Under the pieces are notes generated by a model. That model did not search any database and was not told the DNA's origin. It worked only from the letters and a program-made list of their open reading frames with translations. A stretch of DNA of 64,000 nucleotides from Bacteroidota bacterium. GTDB lineage: Bacteria > Bacteroidota > Bacteroidia > Chitinophagales > Chitinophagaceae. The translations under genes were made by a program, and so were the position numbers. The stretch is from the NCBI GenBank assembly GCA_029573235.1, contig JAKQGX010000008.1:33452-97451 (forward strand), given 5' to 3'. Positions 18,771 to 27,052 of the stretch are shown here, in pieces (positions within the stretch are counted from its first letter, which is position 1; each line of letters opens with the position of its first letter).

Positions 18771-19202
18771 TTAATGAGAGATATCCACTTTAACATGAGG
18801 CCATTTCCAAGCATAATATATAATTAGGGAAAGGAGCAATATTTCTACAGCCGCACCAAACACCATATGAACCCATGCCTCCCCAGCCAGATTAAACAGC
18901 ATATAAGGAACATGAATGATAGCAGCCGTAATGTTTACGATTCGATTGATCGTTGCTTGTAGCAGCACGGAAAGAAAAATCATAAGAATAGGTAATGTGG
19001 CTAATGCAAGGGCTGTAAATAGAAACCCTTGTGTAATGTCAAAAACAAAAACTTTCCCGTTTATGATATTTTCAATCTTGTGGGGCATGTACAATGCGAA
19101 TACATCCACGTAGATATAGAGAAACATAAAACTTACCCAAAGTGCAGCAAGCTTCAGTTTTACATTGATGCTCACTTCTTCAAATCTCTTTTTTGAATGC
19201 AT
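18771..19202 (-). CDS. DUF6326 family membrane protein
   Basis: The 143-residue protein has four predicted membrane helices and the family pattern: INVKLKLAALW at the start, ILMIFLSVLL in the middle, and a final helix ending YYAWKWP. The function of this family is not known. It lies 3 bp after the preceding barrel-protein gene and 25 bp before the interrupted cytochrome-b-like gene, so the three form an operon-like row on the minus strand. Confidence 0.75.
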   Translation of the reverse strand: MHSKKRFEEVSINVKLKLAALWVSFMFLYIYVDVFALYMPHKIENIINGKVFVFDITQGFLFTALALATLPILMIFLSVLLQATINRIVNITAAIIHVPYMLFNLAGEAWVHMVFGAAVEILLLSLIIYYAWKWPHVKVDISH

Positions 19203-19205
19203 ATA

Positions 19206-19835
19206 CTAAAAGTTAATTCCAATATTAAGCCCCGGTTCAGGGAAGACAAACTTTGACCATTTATCATCCAATTGTTTAAACCCATCCGGTAGCTCGGTGT
19301 GATAAGCACGGTGTGTCATACAAATAGATGGTTGAAAGAATATTTTGTCTTTAAAGAGTTTGAAGTGATAACCGATACGATACGAATTAAAAACCTGAAA
19401 CCCATCATCAATTTTAGTACGATAATCATTCACGAAAATTTGATAGGTAGGCATTATATCCAGTTGTGCATAAAATTCCTTCCATAAAAAACGGGTGTAT
19501 GATGCCGTAATGCCATATTCACGTACATATCCAGGGAATTTTTCATCCGCCTTTTTGTATGCGTTGTTTAGGAAAGGATGAATACCATTTGGCCAGGCGT
19601 ATTTCCAAGTTTTGGGCGACAATGCAATAACATCTTTCCGCGTAATTCGGTACCCCAAGTTGAGTTCAAAAAATTGAGGTGGGTTCTTTGTATCCAAATT
19701 GCCCAATAAAACAAATAAGGATGTGCCAACGAACCATTGTTTGTATGTTTTTTCCTCTTTGGTATTTTGTGCATTCGCCTTAGTGCAGTTGGTCAATAGA
19801 AGCAAAAGCCCTATTCCAATAATCTTCTTTTGCAT
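19206..19835 (-). CDS. Exported outer-membrane-like protein, function unknown
   Basis: The 209-residue product has an N-terminal signal sequence that could be cut at NAQ by signal peptidase I or at LLTNC as a lipoprotein. The remainder has alternating aromatic/polar strands (YGITASYTRFLWKEFYAQLD, YRIGYHFKLF) and ends in a terminal phenylalanine, as outer-membrane barrels often do. No specific family is recognised. It leads the row with the DUF6326 gene and the interrupted cytochrome-b-like gene, and has a promoter box 29 nt upstream of its ATG. Confidence 0.65.
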   Translation of the reverse strand: MQKKIIGIGLLLLLTNCTKANAQNTKEEKTYKQWFVGTSLFVLLGNLDTKNPPQFFELNLGYRITRKDVIALSPKTWKYAWPNGIHPFLNNAYKKADEKFPGYVREYGITASYTRFLWKEFYAQLDIMPTYQIFVNDYRTKIDDGFQVFNSYRIGYHFKLFKDKIFFQPSICMTHRAYHTELPDGFKQLDDKWSKFVFPEPGLNIGINF

Positions 19836-19863
19836 GTTGTTTGTCAGATATTGTTTGATGATG

Positions 19864-19871
19864 CAAAAGTA
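19864..19871 (-). promoter_or_regulatory. Bacteroidota -7 box for the barrel-DUF6326 row
   Basis: On the minus strand this reads TACTTTTG, 29 nt upstream of the ATG at 19835, between the Crp/Fnr gene and the row it may control. Confidence 0.55.
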
Positions 19872-19918
19872 GATGGGCTGGTGCGCTACACTCGTTCACT
19901 TAAGTTAAGAAATATTCC

Positions 19919-20497
19919 TTATTGCTTTTTTTCAAGAATCCTTGCCCTTAGCCTACTTAAGGATTGAGGTTGGATGCCTAGATAATTGGCTAATTGGTGT
20001 TGTGGTACCCGCTGGATAAGGTCAGGTCTTCGTTGCAATAAATTCAGATATCGTTGTTCGGGTGATGAGGTTTTGAATAAATCAAAGTCTGTTTGTTGTA
20101 TTGCCAACCGTTCTTCAGACAGCTTTCTGCAAAGGGTTTCAAACTTCGGAAACCTACCATTGATCTCGCTCTCCATATCTGCCCGTGAAATAATTAATAT
20201 GCTATCCTCAACACAACTGATGTAATATTCTGATGGTGTATCGTTCATTACACAGTGCGGTGTTAATCCTTCCATTTCTGTGTAAAAGGCGGTTGTTTTT
20301 TCTTCCCCTTCAATTATATAATAGGTGCGGATACAGCCCTTTAATACGAAGAAACTTTCTTTTGACTGTTGTCCTTCTTTGAGCAATGTGGTGCCTTTCT
20401 TTACGGTATGGATAATGTCTAAAGAAGTAATGGCATTCATCTCTTCTGTTGTCAGAGAAACGTACTTAGCCAAGAAGGTAAATAGAATGTCGTGCAT
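19919..20497 (-). CDS. Crp/Fnr-family transcriptional regulator
   Basis: The 192-residue protein has an N-terminal cyclic-nucleotide-binding-like beta-roll (GTTLLKEGQQSKESFFVLKG, then FYTEMEGLTPH) and a C-terminal winged helix (QHQLANYLGIQPQSLSRLRARI). This layout is the common Bacteroidota Crp/Fnr subfamily that lacks iron-sulfur cysteines. It is encoded immediately upstream of the barrel-DUF6326 row on the same strand and could regulate it, but no operator was identified. The effector is unknown. Confidence 0.88.
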   Translation of the reverse strand: MHDILFTFLAKYVSLTTEEMNAITSLDIIHTVKKGTTLLKEGQQSKESFFVLKGCIRTYYIIEGEEKTTAFYTEMEGLTPHCVMNDTPSEYYISCVEDSILIISRADMESEINGRFPKFETLCRKLSEERLAIQQTDFDLFKTSSPEQRYLNLLQRRPDLIQRVPQHQLANYLGIQPQSLSRLRARILEKKQ

Positions 20498-20627
20498 GGT
20501 TCGATATGATGCGGTTGCAGGCGCAGCAATTACCTATTAGAAGATAGTATTTGCAAGTGCATTTTATAGAATGTAAATATATCCAAAATTACACCTCAAT
20601 TTCCCATAACAATATTTGTTCTTCACT

Positions 20628-21842
20628 TTAAGAAATCACCTTTTGCGCAAAGTGCTTGAGCTGTGTAAGCAGTAGGAATACGGCACTCAAAAAGAGTAAT
20701 AGTGCCACAGCAAACAACATTTGATTGATATAGGGTATAGGTATATAAGCAAATGCTGCCATTCCTTGAACGCCCAATAGTAACTCGTTTAAGAATACGC
20801 CTACTAAAAATAGGATGGAAGCCGTTTTAGCTGAAGGAGTGGTAGCCATCCAACCTTTGGCAAACAAAAATCCAATAAAGAATAAGCTGAACACACCTAA
20901 TAATACCAAGTGTAAGTAGGCAATTACAATGGGACGGATACCAAATACCAATTGACTGAGAGAAGGAATGACTGAAATGGTTTGTAGTACAAATTTGATG
21001 GTCATAGCAAATGCAGCAGCGTAAAAAAAGATATTCACCCAAGTCGGAAAGTTAGTTTTATAGGTGCGTAAACACAGCAGTTTTTTTAACAACATAAACC
21101 ACGCTACCATTTGAATAACCGTAAACAAAACCGTAATGATATAAAGCCAAGTGGGTAAATGTGTCCATAATATGGAGAGGAAAAATGTGGGAATTGCCGA
21201 TGCTGCCAAGATGCGAAATTCATTCTTTATAGATGGAAAATCCTTGGGTAGCGCATGAACCACCAATGCCATTGCCCCAAAGAAAAACCAGCCACTGTAT
21301 TGGAAGTGCAAGTAATAATACACCGATCCTAAGTAAAAATAGGAGTTAACATTCTTGGTAATCATCGTATAGGCAAGCGATAGCGGGCCCGCAGAAGAAA
21401 GAATGTTTAGCAACAAAGCCGTAACAATCCATGGGGTTGCCAAATTGTTTGCAGGAAAATGCTTGATGTCCTTGATGTAAAACCACGCATAAACAATACC
21501 GATGATAATCGTAAGCCCGGAGAAAATAAAAGACCCCATGGCATAGCCCTGATACGTAAACGTAACCAACATGCCAAATGCCGCGACCAAATTGGCTATG
21601 ATAATCGTATAGTATTTGGAAAGTTGCTTTTGAGTAAGGTGCTTAGATGCCATCCAAGTGAGGCAGGTGTAGAGCAAATGACTAATCCATCCATTGAACG
21701 CAAAATGTGAGTGTGCGTGTAATAAATTTTTCTGGTTTAAGTATGGGAAGTCGAAGGCTATCTTATAGCGCATTAGTGTTCCATAAAATGCTACAATAAT
21801 GATACTGATAATTGCCAGGCGAAACCATTTATTTGTACTCAT
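20628..21842 (-). CDS. Polytopic membrane protein resembling heme-copper oxidase/NO reductase subunit I
   Basis: This 404-residue protein has about twelve hydrophobic helices. Histidines are clustered at helix starts: H42, H44, H46 and H55 (LHAHSHFAFNGW), another in YYYLHFQYSGW, and one in AYLHLVLLGVFS. This pattern recalls the heme- and metal-ligand helices of small heme-copper oxidase or NorB/NnrS-like proteins. I cannot assign the six canonical ligands with certainty, so the function is open. It follows a Crp/Fnr-type regulator by only 12 bp on the same strand, consistent with a redox- or nitrosative-stress-responsive unit. Confidence 0.6.
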   Translation of the reverse strand: MSTNKWFRLAIISIIIVAFYGTLMRYKIAFDFPYLNQKNLLHAHSHFAFNGWISHLLYTCLTWMASKHLTQKQLSKYYTIIIANLVAAFGMLVTFTYQGYAMGSFIFSGLTIIIGIVYAWFYIKDIKHFPANNLATPWIVTALLLNILSSAGPLSLAYTMITKNVNSYFYLGSVYYYLHFQYSGWFFFGAMALVVHALPKDFPSIKNEFRILAASAIPTFFLSILWTHLPTWLYIITVLFTVIQMVAWFMLLKKLLCLRTYKTNFPTWVNIFFYAAAFAMTIKFVLQTISVIPSLSQLVFGIRPIVIAYLHLVLLGVFSLFFIGFLFAKGWMATTPSAKTASILFLVGVFLNELLLGVQGMAAFAYIPIPYINQMLFAVALLLFLSAVFLLLTQLKHFAQKVIS

Positions 21843-21854
21843 ACATTCAGAAGA

Positions 21855-22442
21855 TTAGTAGTAAATTTTATGATTGATGATGTTCAGCTTTTTCTCTTTA
21901 TGCATTTTAATTAGGGTGCGAATGACCGTTTCTATGCGTAGTCCGGTGAACTCTGCAATTTGCTTTCGGGTATAGGGTACTAGTTGTGGAGTTTCCTGAT
22001 TATAACTTGGAGTGTTCTTTAAAAATTGAACGATCTTTTCCTCCGGAGTGGTGCTCACCCATATCTGCGCTGATTTAGACTTGTCGTAAATCCTTTTGGC
22101 AAAGGTAAACAGCATCTCTTGCGCAATCTCTGGATAGTCGCGGATAATATCCAATAGACCTTCTCGAGCAATACGAATGATCGTACTTTCCTCTTTGGCT
22201 TTTGCCGAATTAGGATAGGGGAGTGACAGTAAAATAGGTGGTTCCCCAAAGCTATCTCCATTTTTAAAAATGCTTTGTGCAAGTGTCTTTCCCTCAGCAT
22301 TGGAAGTATAAACTTTGATGGTGCCTTCCAACACTTGATAATAATAATTGGGAAGATCACCTTCATGAAATATCATTGCTTCTTTTTCGTATTTAATGGC
22401 ATAGCCACCGTATGTAATCAGTATGTTATTATCAATTTGCAT
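21855..22442 (-). CDS. Crp/Fnr-family transcriptional regulator paired with membrane oxidase-like gene
   Basis: The 195-residue protein has the cyclic-nucleotide-binding-like domain (MIFHEGDLPNYYYQVLEGTI, FGEPPILL) and a C-terminal HTH (YTRKQIAEFTGLRIETVIRT). It has no N-terminal cysteine cluster as in FNR. It is the first gene of a two-gene operon with the heme-copper-like membrane protein. A possible promoter box lies at 22561-22568, about 120 bp upstream. The signal could be redox-related by analogy with Fnr/Dnr regulators of nitric-oxide metabolism, which is inference. Confidence 0.88.
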   Translation of the reverse strand: MQIDNNILITYGGYAIKYEKEAMIFHEGDLPNYYYQVLEGTIKVYTSNAEGKTLAQSIFKNGDSFGEPPILLSLPYPNSAKAKEESTIIRIAREGLLDIIRDYPEIAQEMLFTFAKRIYDKSKSAQIWVSTTPEEKIVQFLKNTPSYNQETPQLVPYTRKQIAEFTGLRIETVIRTLIKMHKEKKLNIINHKIYY

Positions 22443-22560
22443 GCTTTGTGGCTATCTACAAGAAGGCGAAAAATAATTTAGTAGCCATAAAATTAATACG
22501 GAAATACGAAACCGGTAATAATGCTATTCGCAACTAAACATAGTTTGCTATTCGTACTTG

Positions 22561-22568
22561 CAAAGGTA
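22561..22568 (-). promoter_or_regulatory. Possible -7 box for the Crp/Fnr-membrane protein operon
   Basis: The minus strand reads TACCTTTG, matching TAnnTTTG, but it lies about 119 nt upstream of the start codon, farther than for most genes here. A chance match cannot be excluded. Confidence 0.3.
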
Positions 22569-22729
22569 CTGACAGGCTGCATTACGCTAATATCATCCTT
22601 TCTGATTTTAAACAGCGTTCCATTTCTATCGCGCTGACATTCATCATGGGTGCATCGCATCACCCGATTGAAATAATCAAATACTACAATCACATGACAA
22701 GATGGAGCAATAATTTTGGTGAAAATGGC

Positions 22730-24322
22730 TTATGTCGTTGCCGTCTTAAATTCGCTGGTGAAGTGAAATTCGATGTCGGGATTGTTTTGTCGCTCGGTAT
22801 TTAAAAACCATTCGCTCTGTGCCAAATACACTAGGTTGCCATCTTTATCTTCCATGACATTCGATTGCTTGAAACGAACAAAATCTTCAACTTTCTTTTT
22901 ATCTCCGGTTATCCAACAAGCTTTATAGAAGCTCAAAGGCATAAAGGCTACCGAAGCACCATACTCTTGCAAGAGTCGGTATTGTATCACCTCAAACTGT
23001 AGTTCACCTACACAACCGATGATTTTTCTGTTGCCACCATGCTGGGTAAACAATTGCGCAACCCCTTCATCGGTAAGCTGTCGAATGCCTTTTTCCAGTT
23101 GCTTTGTCTTCATGGGGTCTTTGTTGACCAACTCTTTAAAGATTTCCGGAGAGAAAGTAGGAATGCCTGTAAACTGTAACAATTCACCTTCGGTTAAGGT
23201 ATCTCCAATTTTAAAATTGCCGGTGTCAAATAAGCCCACCACATCGCCCGGAAAGGCTTCTTCAATAATGTCTTTATCTCTGGCAAGGAAGGAATAAGGG
23301 TTACTGAAACGCACGTCTTTTTCTAATCTTGTGTGCTTATAATAGGTGTTGCGTTCAAACTTTCCGGAACATACTCTTAAAAAGGCGATACGGTCGCGAT
23401 GGCGAGGGTCGAGGTTGGCATGTATTTTAAAAATAAATCCGGTAAACTTATCTTCACTGACATCCACAAAACGCTTATCCGTTTGTCTTCCCAAAGGTTT
23501 GGGTGCAATGCTGATAAAGGTATCCAGCAATTCTTTCACCCCAAAATTATTGACCGCACTGCCAAAAAACACAGGGGCAACTTCGCCCTTCAAATACTTG
23601 TCGGTATCCAGCACTCCATATACTCCTTCCAATAGCTCTACGTCTTCACGCAGTTGTTTGGCATCGCGATCACCTACTTTTTTATCCAGTAACTCGTCAT
23701 GGATGTCCGGAATGGGAAAGGTATTTTCAGTAGTTGCTTTTTGGTTGGCGGTAAACAGGTTTAGGCTTTTGTCATAAAGGTTGTACACTCCCTTAAACTC
23801 CTTTCCCATGTTGATGGGCCAAGTCAAGGGGTGTAAGGATAGTTTTAGTTCCTTTTCAATTTCGTCCAGCAAATCGAAAGGAAACTTTCCATCACGGTCC
23901 AGTTTGTTTACAAATACAATCACGGGCGTGTCGCGCATTCGGCACACTTCTACCAGCCTTCTGGTTTGCTCTTCCACCCCATTCACGCTATCTATCACTA
24001 ATATGACGCTGTCCACCGCTGTTAATGTACGATAGGTGTCTTCTGCAAAGTCCTTGTGCCCGGGCGTATCCAGAAGATTAATCAAAGCCCCGTTATACTC
24101 AAAGCTCATTACAGATGTAGCCACCGAAATACCCCGCTGGCGCTCAATTTCCATAAAATCACTCGTGGCACTCTTCTTTATTTTATTGCTTTTCACGGCA
24201 CCGGCTACTTGTATGGCACCGCCAAACAACAATAGCTTTTCGGTCAATGTAGTCTTACCGGCATCCGGGTGCGATATGATGGCAAAGGTTCGGCGCTTGT
24301 TAATTTCTTTATCGTATTTCAT
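22730..24322 (-). CDS. prfC: Peptide chain release factor 3
   Basis: RF3 is a GTPase that recycles release factors RF1/RF2 from the ribosome after termination. The 530-residue protein has the G1 motif HPDAGKTT at residues 18-25, DTPGHKDF as G3 and NKLD as G4. It also has the RF3-type switch region with [14 protein letters not shown] and the C-terminal RF3 domain. Length is typical. It starts with ATG at 24322. No TAnnTTTG box is evident in the 100 bp upstream. It is a single gene on the minus strand, downstream of the M28 peptidase gene. Confidence 0.96.
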   Translation of the reverse strand: MKYDKEINKRRTFAIISHPDAGKTTLTEKLLLFGGAIQVAGAVKSNKIKKSATSDFMEIERQRGISVATSVMSFEYNGALINLLDTPGHKDFAEDTYRTLTAVDSVILVIDSVNGVEEQTRRLVEVCRMRDTPVIVFVNKLDRDGKFPFDLLDEIEKELKLSLHPLTWPINMGKEFKGVYNLYDKSLNLFTANQKATTENTFPIPDIHDELLDKKVGDRDAKQLREDVELLEGVYGVLDTDKYLKGEVAPVFFGSAVNNFGVKELLDTFISIAPKPLGRQTDKRFVDVSEDKFTGFIFKIHANLDPRHRDRIAFLRVCSGKFERNTYYKHTRLEKDVRFSNPYSFLARDKDIIEEAFPGDVVGLFDTGNFKIGDTLTEGELLQFTGIPTFSPEIFKELVNKDPMKTKQLEKGIRQLTDEGVAQLFTQHGGNRKIIGCVGELQFEVIQYRLLQEYGASVAFMPLSFYKACWITGDKKKVEDFVRFKQSNVMEDKDGNLVYLAQSEWFLNTERQNNPDIEFHFTSEFKTATT

Positions 24323-24451
24323 GCTATGGTGTCAACAAATGGACGTAATACTTTCTAATCCGTTACGGGCAATTGCCGGCGGCGTGCAAAGTTGCAAAAA
24401 AATATTAAATGCTCGGAAGCCAGTTCAGCACCTCCATTCGAATAAGACGTG

Positions 24452-25459
24452 TTAGGATGCGTTCATGTCATGCGCTAATTCGTAGATAACCTGAAGCAGG
24501 GTCTCACCAACGGCTTTCAACGTGGCTTTATCAATAATGCTCATGTTGTCTTTGTGAGTATGCCAATGTGGTGCAAAGGGCGATTCGGTATGGGTGCTGA
24601 GGTTAATAATGTCAACCGTTGGAATGCGTGTCAGCTCGTTGATATAGGCATGGTCGTCGGTAATGTAGCCGCCCGCAGTAAAGGGAAAGTAAGAAGAGTA
24701 TCCGGCTCTTCCGGCTGCCTTCCAAATGTTTTGCTGTATGTTGCCGGCAAATTTGGTCGAGATTCCTTCCAATGGAAATCGTGCGTCACGCGCACCTACC
24801 ATATCCAGCAATATGCCGAAGGAAGCCGTATATCCGGGTACATGTGGGTTCTTCGCCCAGTATTGGGTGCCCAATGCGTAGCTATCATCTCCCCATTCTG
24901 TTTTGCCATAGTCTTCCACATCGGTAAAAAAGATGTCAATGCCTAGGTCTGCCGGTAAGGGTTGGGATTTTATCTGTCGTGCCAACTCCAGCAGTACTCC
25001 TACACCGCTTCCACCATCGTCGGCAGCTACAATTGGCTTATTGGTGTCTTTCACATCTCGGTCTGCCCAAGGACGACTATCCCAGTGTGCCAGCAACAGT
25101 ATGCGCTTGCTTGCTGCGGGATGAATGCTGCCAATTAGATTGATACAAGGAAGTATGGTGCCATTGCCGGCACGCACTTTTACATCTTGTACATAAACGG
25201 TATCGCAAAATTCTGCGAGACGTTGCTGCATCCAAGTAGCCGCTTTCCGTTGAGCAGCTGTACCCGGCACTCTTGGTCCAAAATCGACTTGCGCTTGAAT
25301 ATACGCATAAGCACTATCGGCATTAAAACTGGGTTTGCTTATGACGGGTTGTTCTCCGGTTGTTTCGGAAGATTCTGTATCCGTTGAGGGCTGGTCTTTG
25401 CAAGAAAAAAATACAATCGAAAGAAGGAATAATAGCGTTGTGAAATGGATATTGCGCAT
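24452..25459 (-). CDS. M28-family metallopeptidase, glutaminyl cyclase-like lipoprotein
   Basis: The 335-residue product has a lipoprotein signal peptide (lipobox before CKDQPS) and an M28/QC catalytic domain. Metal-binding phrases include LAHWDSRPWADRD, AADDGGSGVGVLLELA, FTDVEDYGK, ILLDMVGARD and the late histidine in HWHTHKDN. The order and the DSRPWAD phrase fit the glutaminyl-peptide cyclotransferase subgroup, which converts N-terminal Gln to pyroglutamate. In Bacteroidota, T9SS and Sec-exported proteins often begin with Gln after signal cleavage, so that role is plausible but inferred. The start codon lies directly after the terminator of the upstream Omp28 gene. Confidence 0.85.
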   Translation of the reverse strand: MRNIHFTTLLFLLSIVFFSCKDQPSTDTESSETTGEQPVISKPSFNADSAYAYIQAQVDFGPRVPGTAAQRKAATWMQQRLAEFCDTVYVQDVKVRAGNGTILPCINLIGSIHPAASKRILLLAHWDSRPWADRDVKDTNKPIVAADDGGSGVGVLLELARQIKSQPLPADLGIDIFFTDVEDYGKTEWGDDSYALGTQYWAKNPHVPGYTASFGILLDMVGARDARFPLEGISTKFAGNIQQNIWKAAGRAGYSSYFPFTAGGYITDDHAYINELTRIPTVDIINLSTHTESPFAPHWHTHKDNMSIIDKATLKAVGETLLQVIYELAHDMNAS

Positions 25460-25460
25460 A

Positions 25461-25491
25461 AAAAAGCCTTGTCAGAATGGAATGACAAGGC
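25461..25491 (-). terminator. Rho-independent terminator after the Omp28 gene
   Basis: A perfect 9-bp stem (GCCTTGTCA and its complement, 8-nt loop) is followed on the minus strand by TTTTT. The T-run runs into the ATG of the M28 gene at 25459, so the terminator abuts that start. Confidence 0.75.
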
Positions 25492-25532
25492 AAAATAAAC
25501 GAAAATGCTTTAGTGCAAAAAAGAGAATAATG

Positions 25533-26408
25533 TTAAGGCTTCAACTTTGCCTCTACCGATTGTTGTACTTCTTTGTCGCCGGTTTCGTTGTTATGCACAA
25601 AGGCAATAATGTTGAGGTTGTCCACATTCCAATCTTTTCCGGTGGGCAGTTTGTATTTTATTACTTTTTGAAACACCCTTCCCGCTTCTTTCGTAGCAAG
25701 GTTGTCCAGTAAAGCGTTACCCGTAACGTTGGTCAGCATATCGCGCAATACATGGTTGTGTTCATAGTCCGGAATTACGTCCAACCCCTTGTCTTGGGCA
25801 TCAATGATTTTATCTTCTGTAATAACGATGGTGTAGCTCTGTTTCTTTGAAATGGCAGCCGTGTACGCCCCCTTTAGTACAATGGTAGCTTCGCCGGTGG
25901 CAGCGTCAAAGGTAGAACTTAGATATAGGTTGAGAGGAGCTGCCACCGCTAAACGTTGCTTGATGATGTCCATCCATTTGGTTCTGGCTTCAATAAAATA
26001 AGCAGTGCCTTGCAAGGTGCGGTCAAAAACAGCTGCCGGTTTGTTGGGCTCACCACCAAAATACGTGTTGAATAAATCTACGGCAAAGGTGGTTCGGAAA
26101 TCATATTTCGAAAGTCCGGAAATGGGCGAAGTGAGGCTACCGCCATGTAGTCCAATAACTAACAATCGTCCGGGGTAGGTTGTATCAGCTTTATGTAATT
26201 CAGCAGCGCCATCCGGACAGTTGGGGCACTTCACACCGGTTGCTTCTTCTATCAATATCTTTCGAAGGCTTGCCGATTCTGGAATGGCTAAGTAAGTAGT
26301 ATCACTTAAGGTTTGTCCGCTTTTTCCGGTATCCAAAGGGATTTTTTCAGTACAAGAAGTAAGTGCAATTGCCAATAAACTCGCAGCGGATAAAAAGATT
26401 TTTTTCAT
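25533..26408 (-). CDS. Omp28-related outer-membrane lipoprotein
   Basis: The 291-residue product starts MKKIFLSAASLL and has a lipobox ending SC before TEKIP, so it should be lipid-anchored. The segment LIEEATGVKCPNCPDGAAELH has the thioredoxin-like CxxC pattern (CPNC) characteristic of Omp28 proteins, and a beta-rich C-terminal region follows. Omp28 was described as an outer-membrane antigen of Porphyromonas; its biochemical role is unclear. An in-frame TTG 12 bp upstream is less likely than the ATG at 26408. A terminator follows the gene. It is divergent from rbfA. Confidence 0.85.
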   Translation of the reverse strand: MKKIFLSAASLLAIALTSCTEKIPLDTGKSGQTLSDTTYLAIPESASLRKILIEEATGVKCPNCPDGAAELHKADTTYPGRLLVIGLHGGSLTSPISGLSKYDFRTTFAVDLFNTYFGGEPNKPAAVFDRTLQGTAYFIEARTKWMDIIKQRLAVAAPLNLYLSSTFDAATGEATIVLKGAYTAAISKKQSYTIVITEDKIIDAQDKGLDVIPDYEHNHVLRDMLTNVTGNALLDNLATKEAGRVFQKVIKYKLPTGKDWNVDNLNIIAFVHNNETGDKEVQQSVEAKLKP

Positions 26409-26510
26409 AAAAAATATCAACTCTAGCAGACGAAATTAGAAAGAAAATAGCACAATTTCTGAAGGAATATAATGAAACAAGTATCTTTACCTACTAAAGC
26501 AAAAGGCATT

Positions 26511-26888
26511 ATGGAAGAAACGAAAAGACAACGGCAAGTGGCACAGCTAGTGCTGGAGGAAATGAGTGATATTTTTCAAAGAGAAGGCATCAATGTCATA
26601 CAGGGCGGTATGGTTTCCATTTCAAAAGTGACCATTACTCCGGATATATTAGAAGCACGTATTTTCTTAAGCTTATTTAAGATTGAAGATCATAAAGCAT
26701 TAATGACTGCTATAAAAGAGCGCACCAAAGAATTCAGAAATCAATTGGGAATGCGCGTCAGAAACCAATTACGTCGTGTGCCGGAATTACATTTCTTTGA
26801 AGACGATACCTTGGAATATGTAGATAAAATGGAAACCATTTTTAAACAATTGAAACAAGAAAGAGAAGAGAAAGAAGGGAAAGCATAG
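26511..26888 (+). CDS. rbfA: 30S ribosome-binding factor A
   Basis: RbfA binds the small ribosomal subunit during late 16S rRNA maturation and cold adaptation. The 125-residue protein has the single KH-like domain with the expected N-terminal helix (MEETKRQRQVAQLVLEEM). It also has ISKVTITPDILEARIFLSLF and RNQLRRVPELHFFEDDTLEY. The frame is open back to an ATG at 26472, but family members in related bacteria start at the MEE position, so 26511 is preferred; the near-match TATCTTTA at 26482-26489 could be its -7 box. It precedes the ABC permease gene by about 160 bp. Confidence 0.92.
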   Translation: MEETKRQRQVAQLVLEEMSDIFQREGINVIQGGMVSISKVTITPDILEARIFLSLFKIEDHKALMTAIKERTKEFRNQLGMRVRNQLRRVPELHFFEDDTLEYVDKMETIFKQLKQEREEKEGKA

Positions 26889-27038
26889 CTCACAAGATGC
26901 GTTAATGCTTTTTCGACTATTATTATACATTGGTTTTAATATTTATCTCGATACTGGTGATTCATACACCTACCGGTTTAATATTTTTTCCTCACCATGG
27001 CAAGGTGCTTTGCCGCTAACAATCCATCTTATTACTGT

Positions 27039-27046
27039 TATATTTG
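27039..27046 (+). promoter_or_regulatory. Bacteroidota -7 box for the FtsX-type permease gene
   Basis: TATATTTG lies so close to the coding region that only 6 nt separate it from the GTG at 27053. This implies a leaderless transcript and excludes earlier starts. Confidence 0.55.
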
Positions 27047-27052
27047 TGCCTT

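Noticed and set aside
22493..22693. 66-codon open frame on the minus strand between the Crp/Fnr gene and prfC
   Set aside because: It has no family match or signal, and a possible promoter box at 22561-22568 lies inside it.
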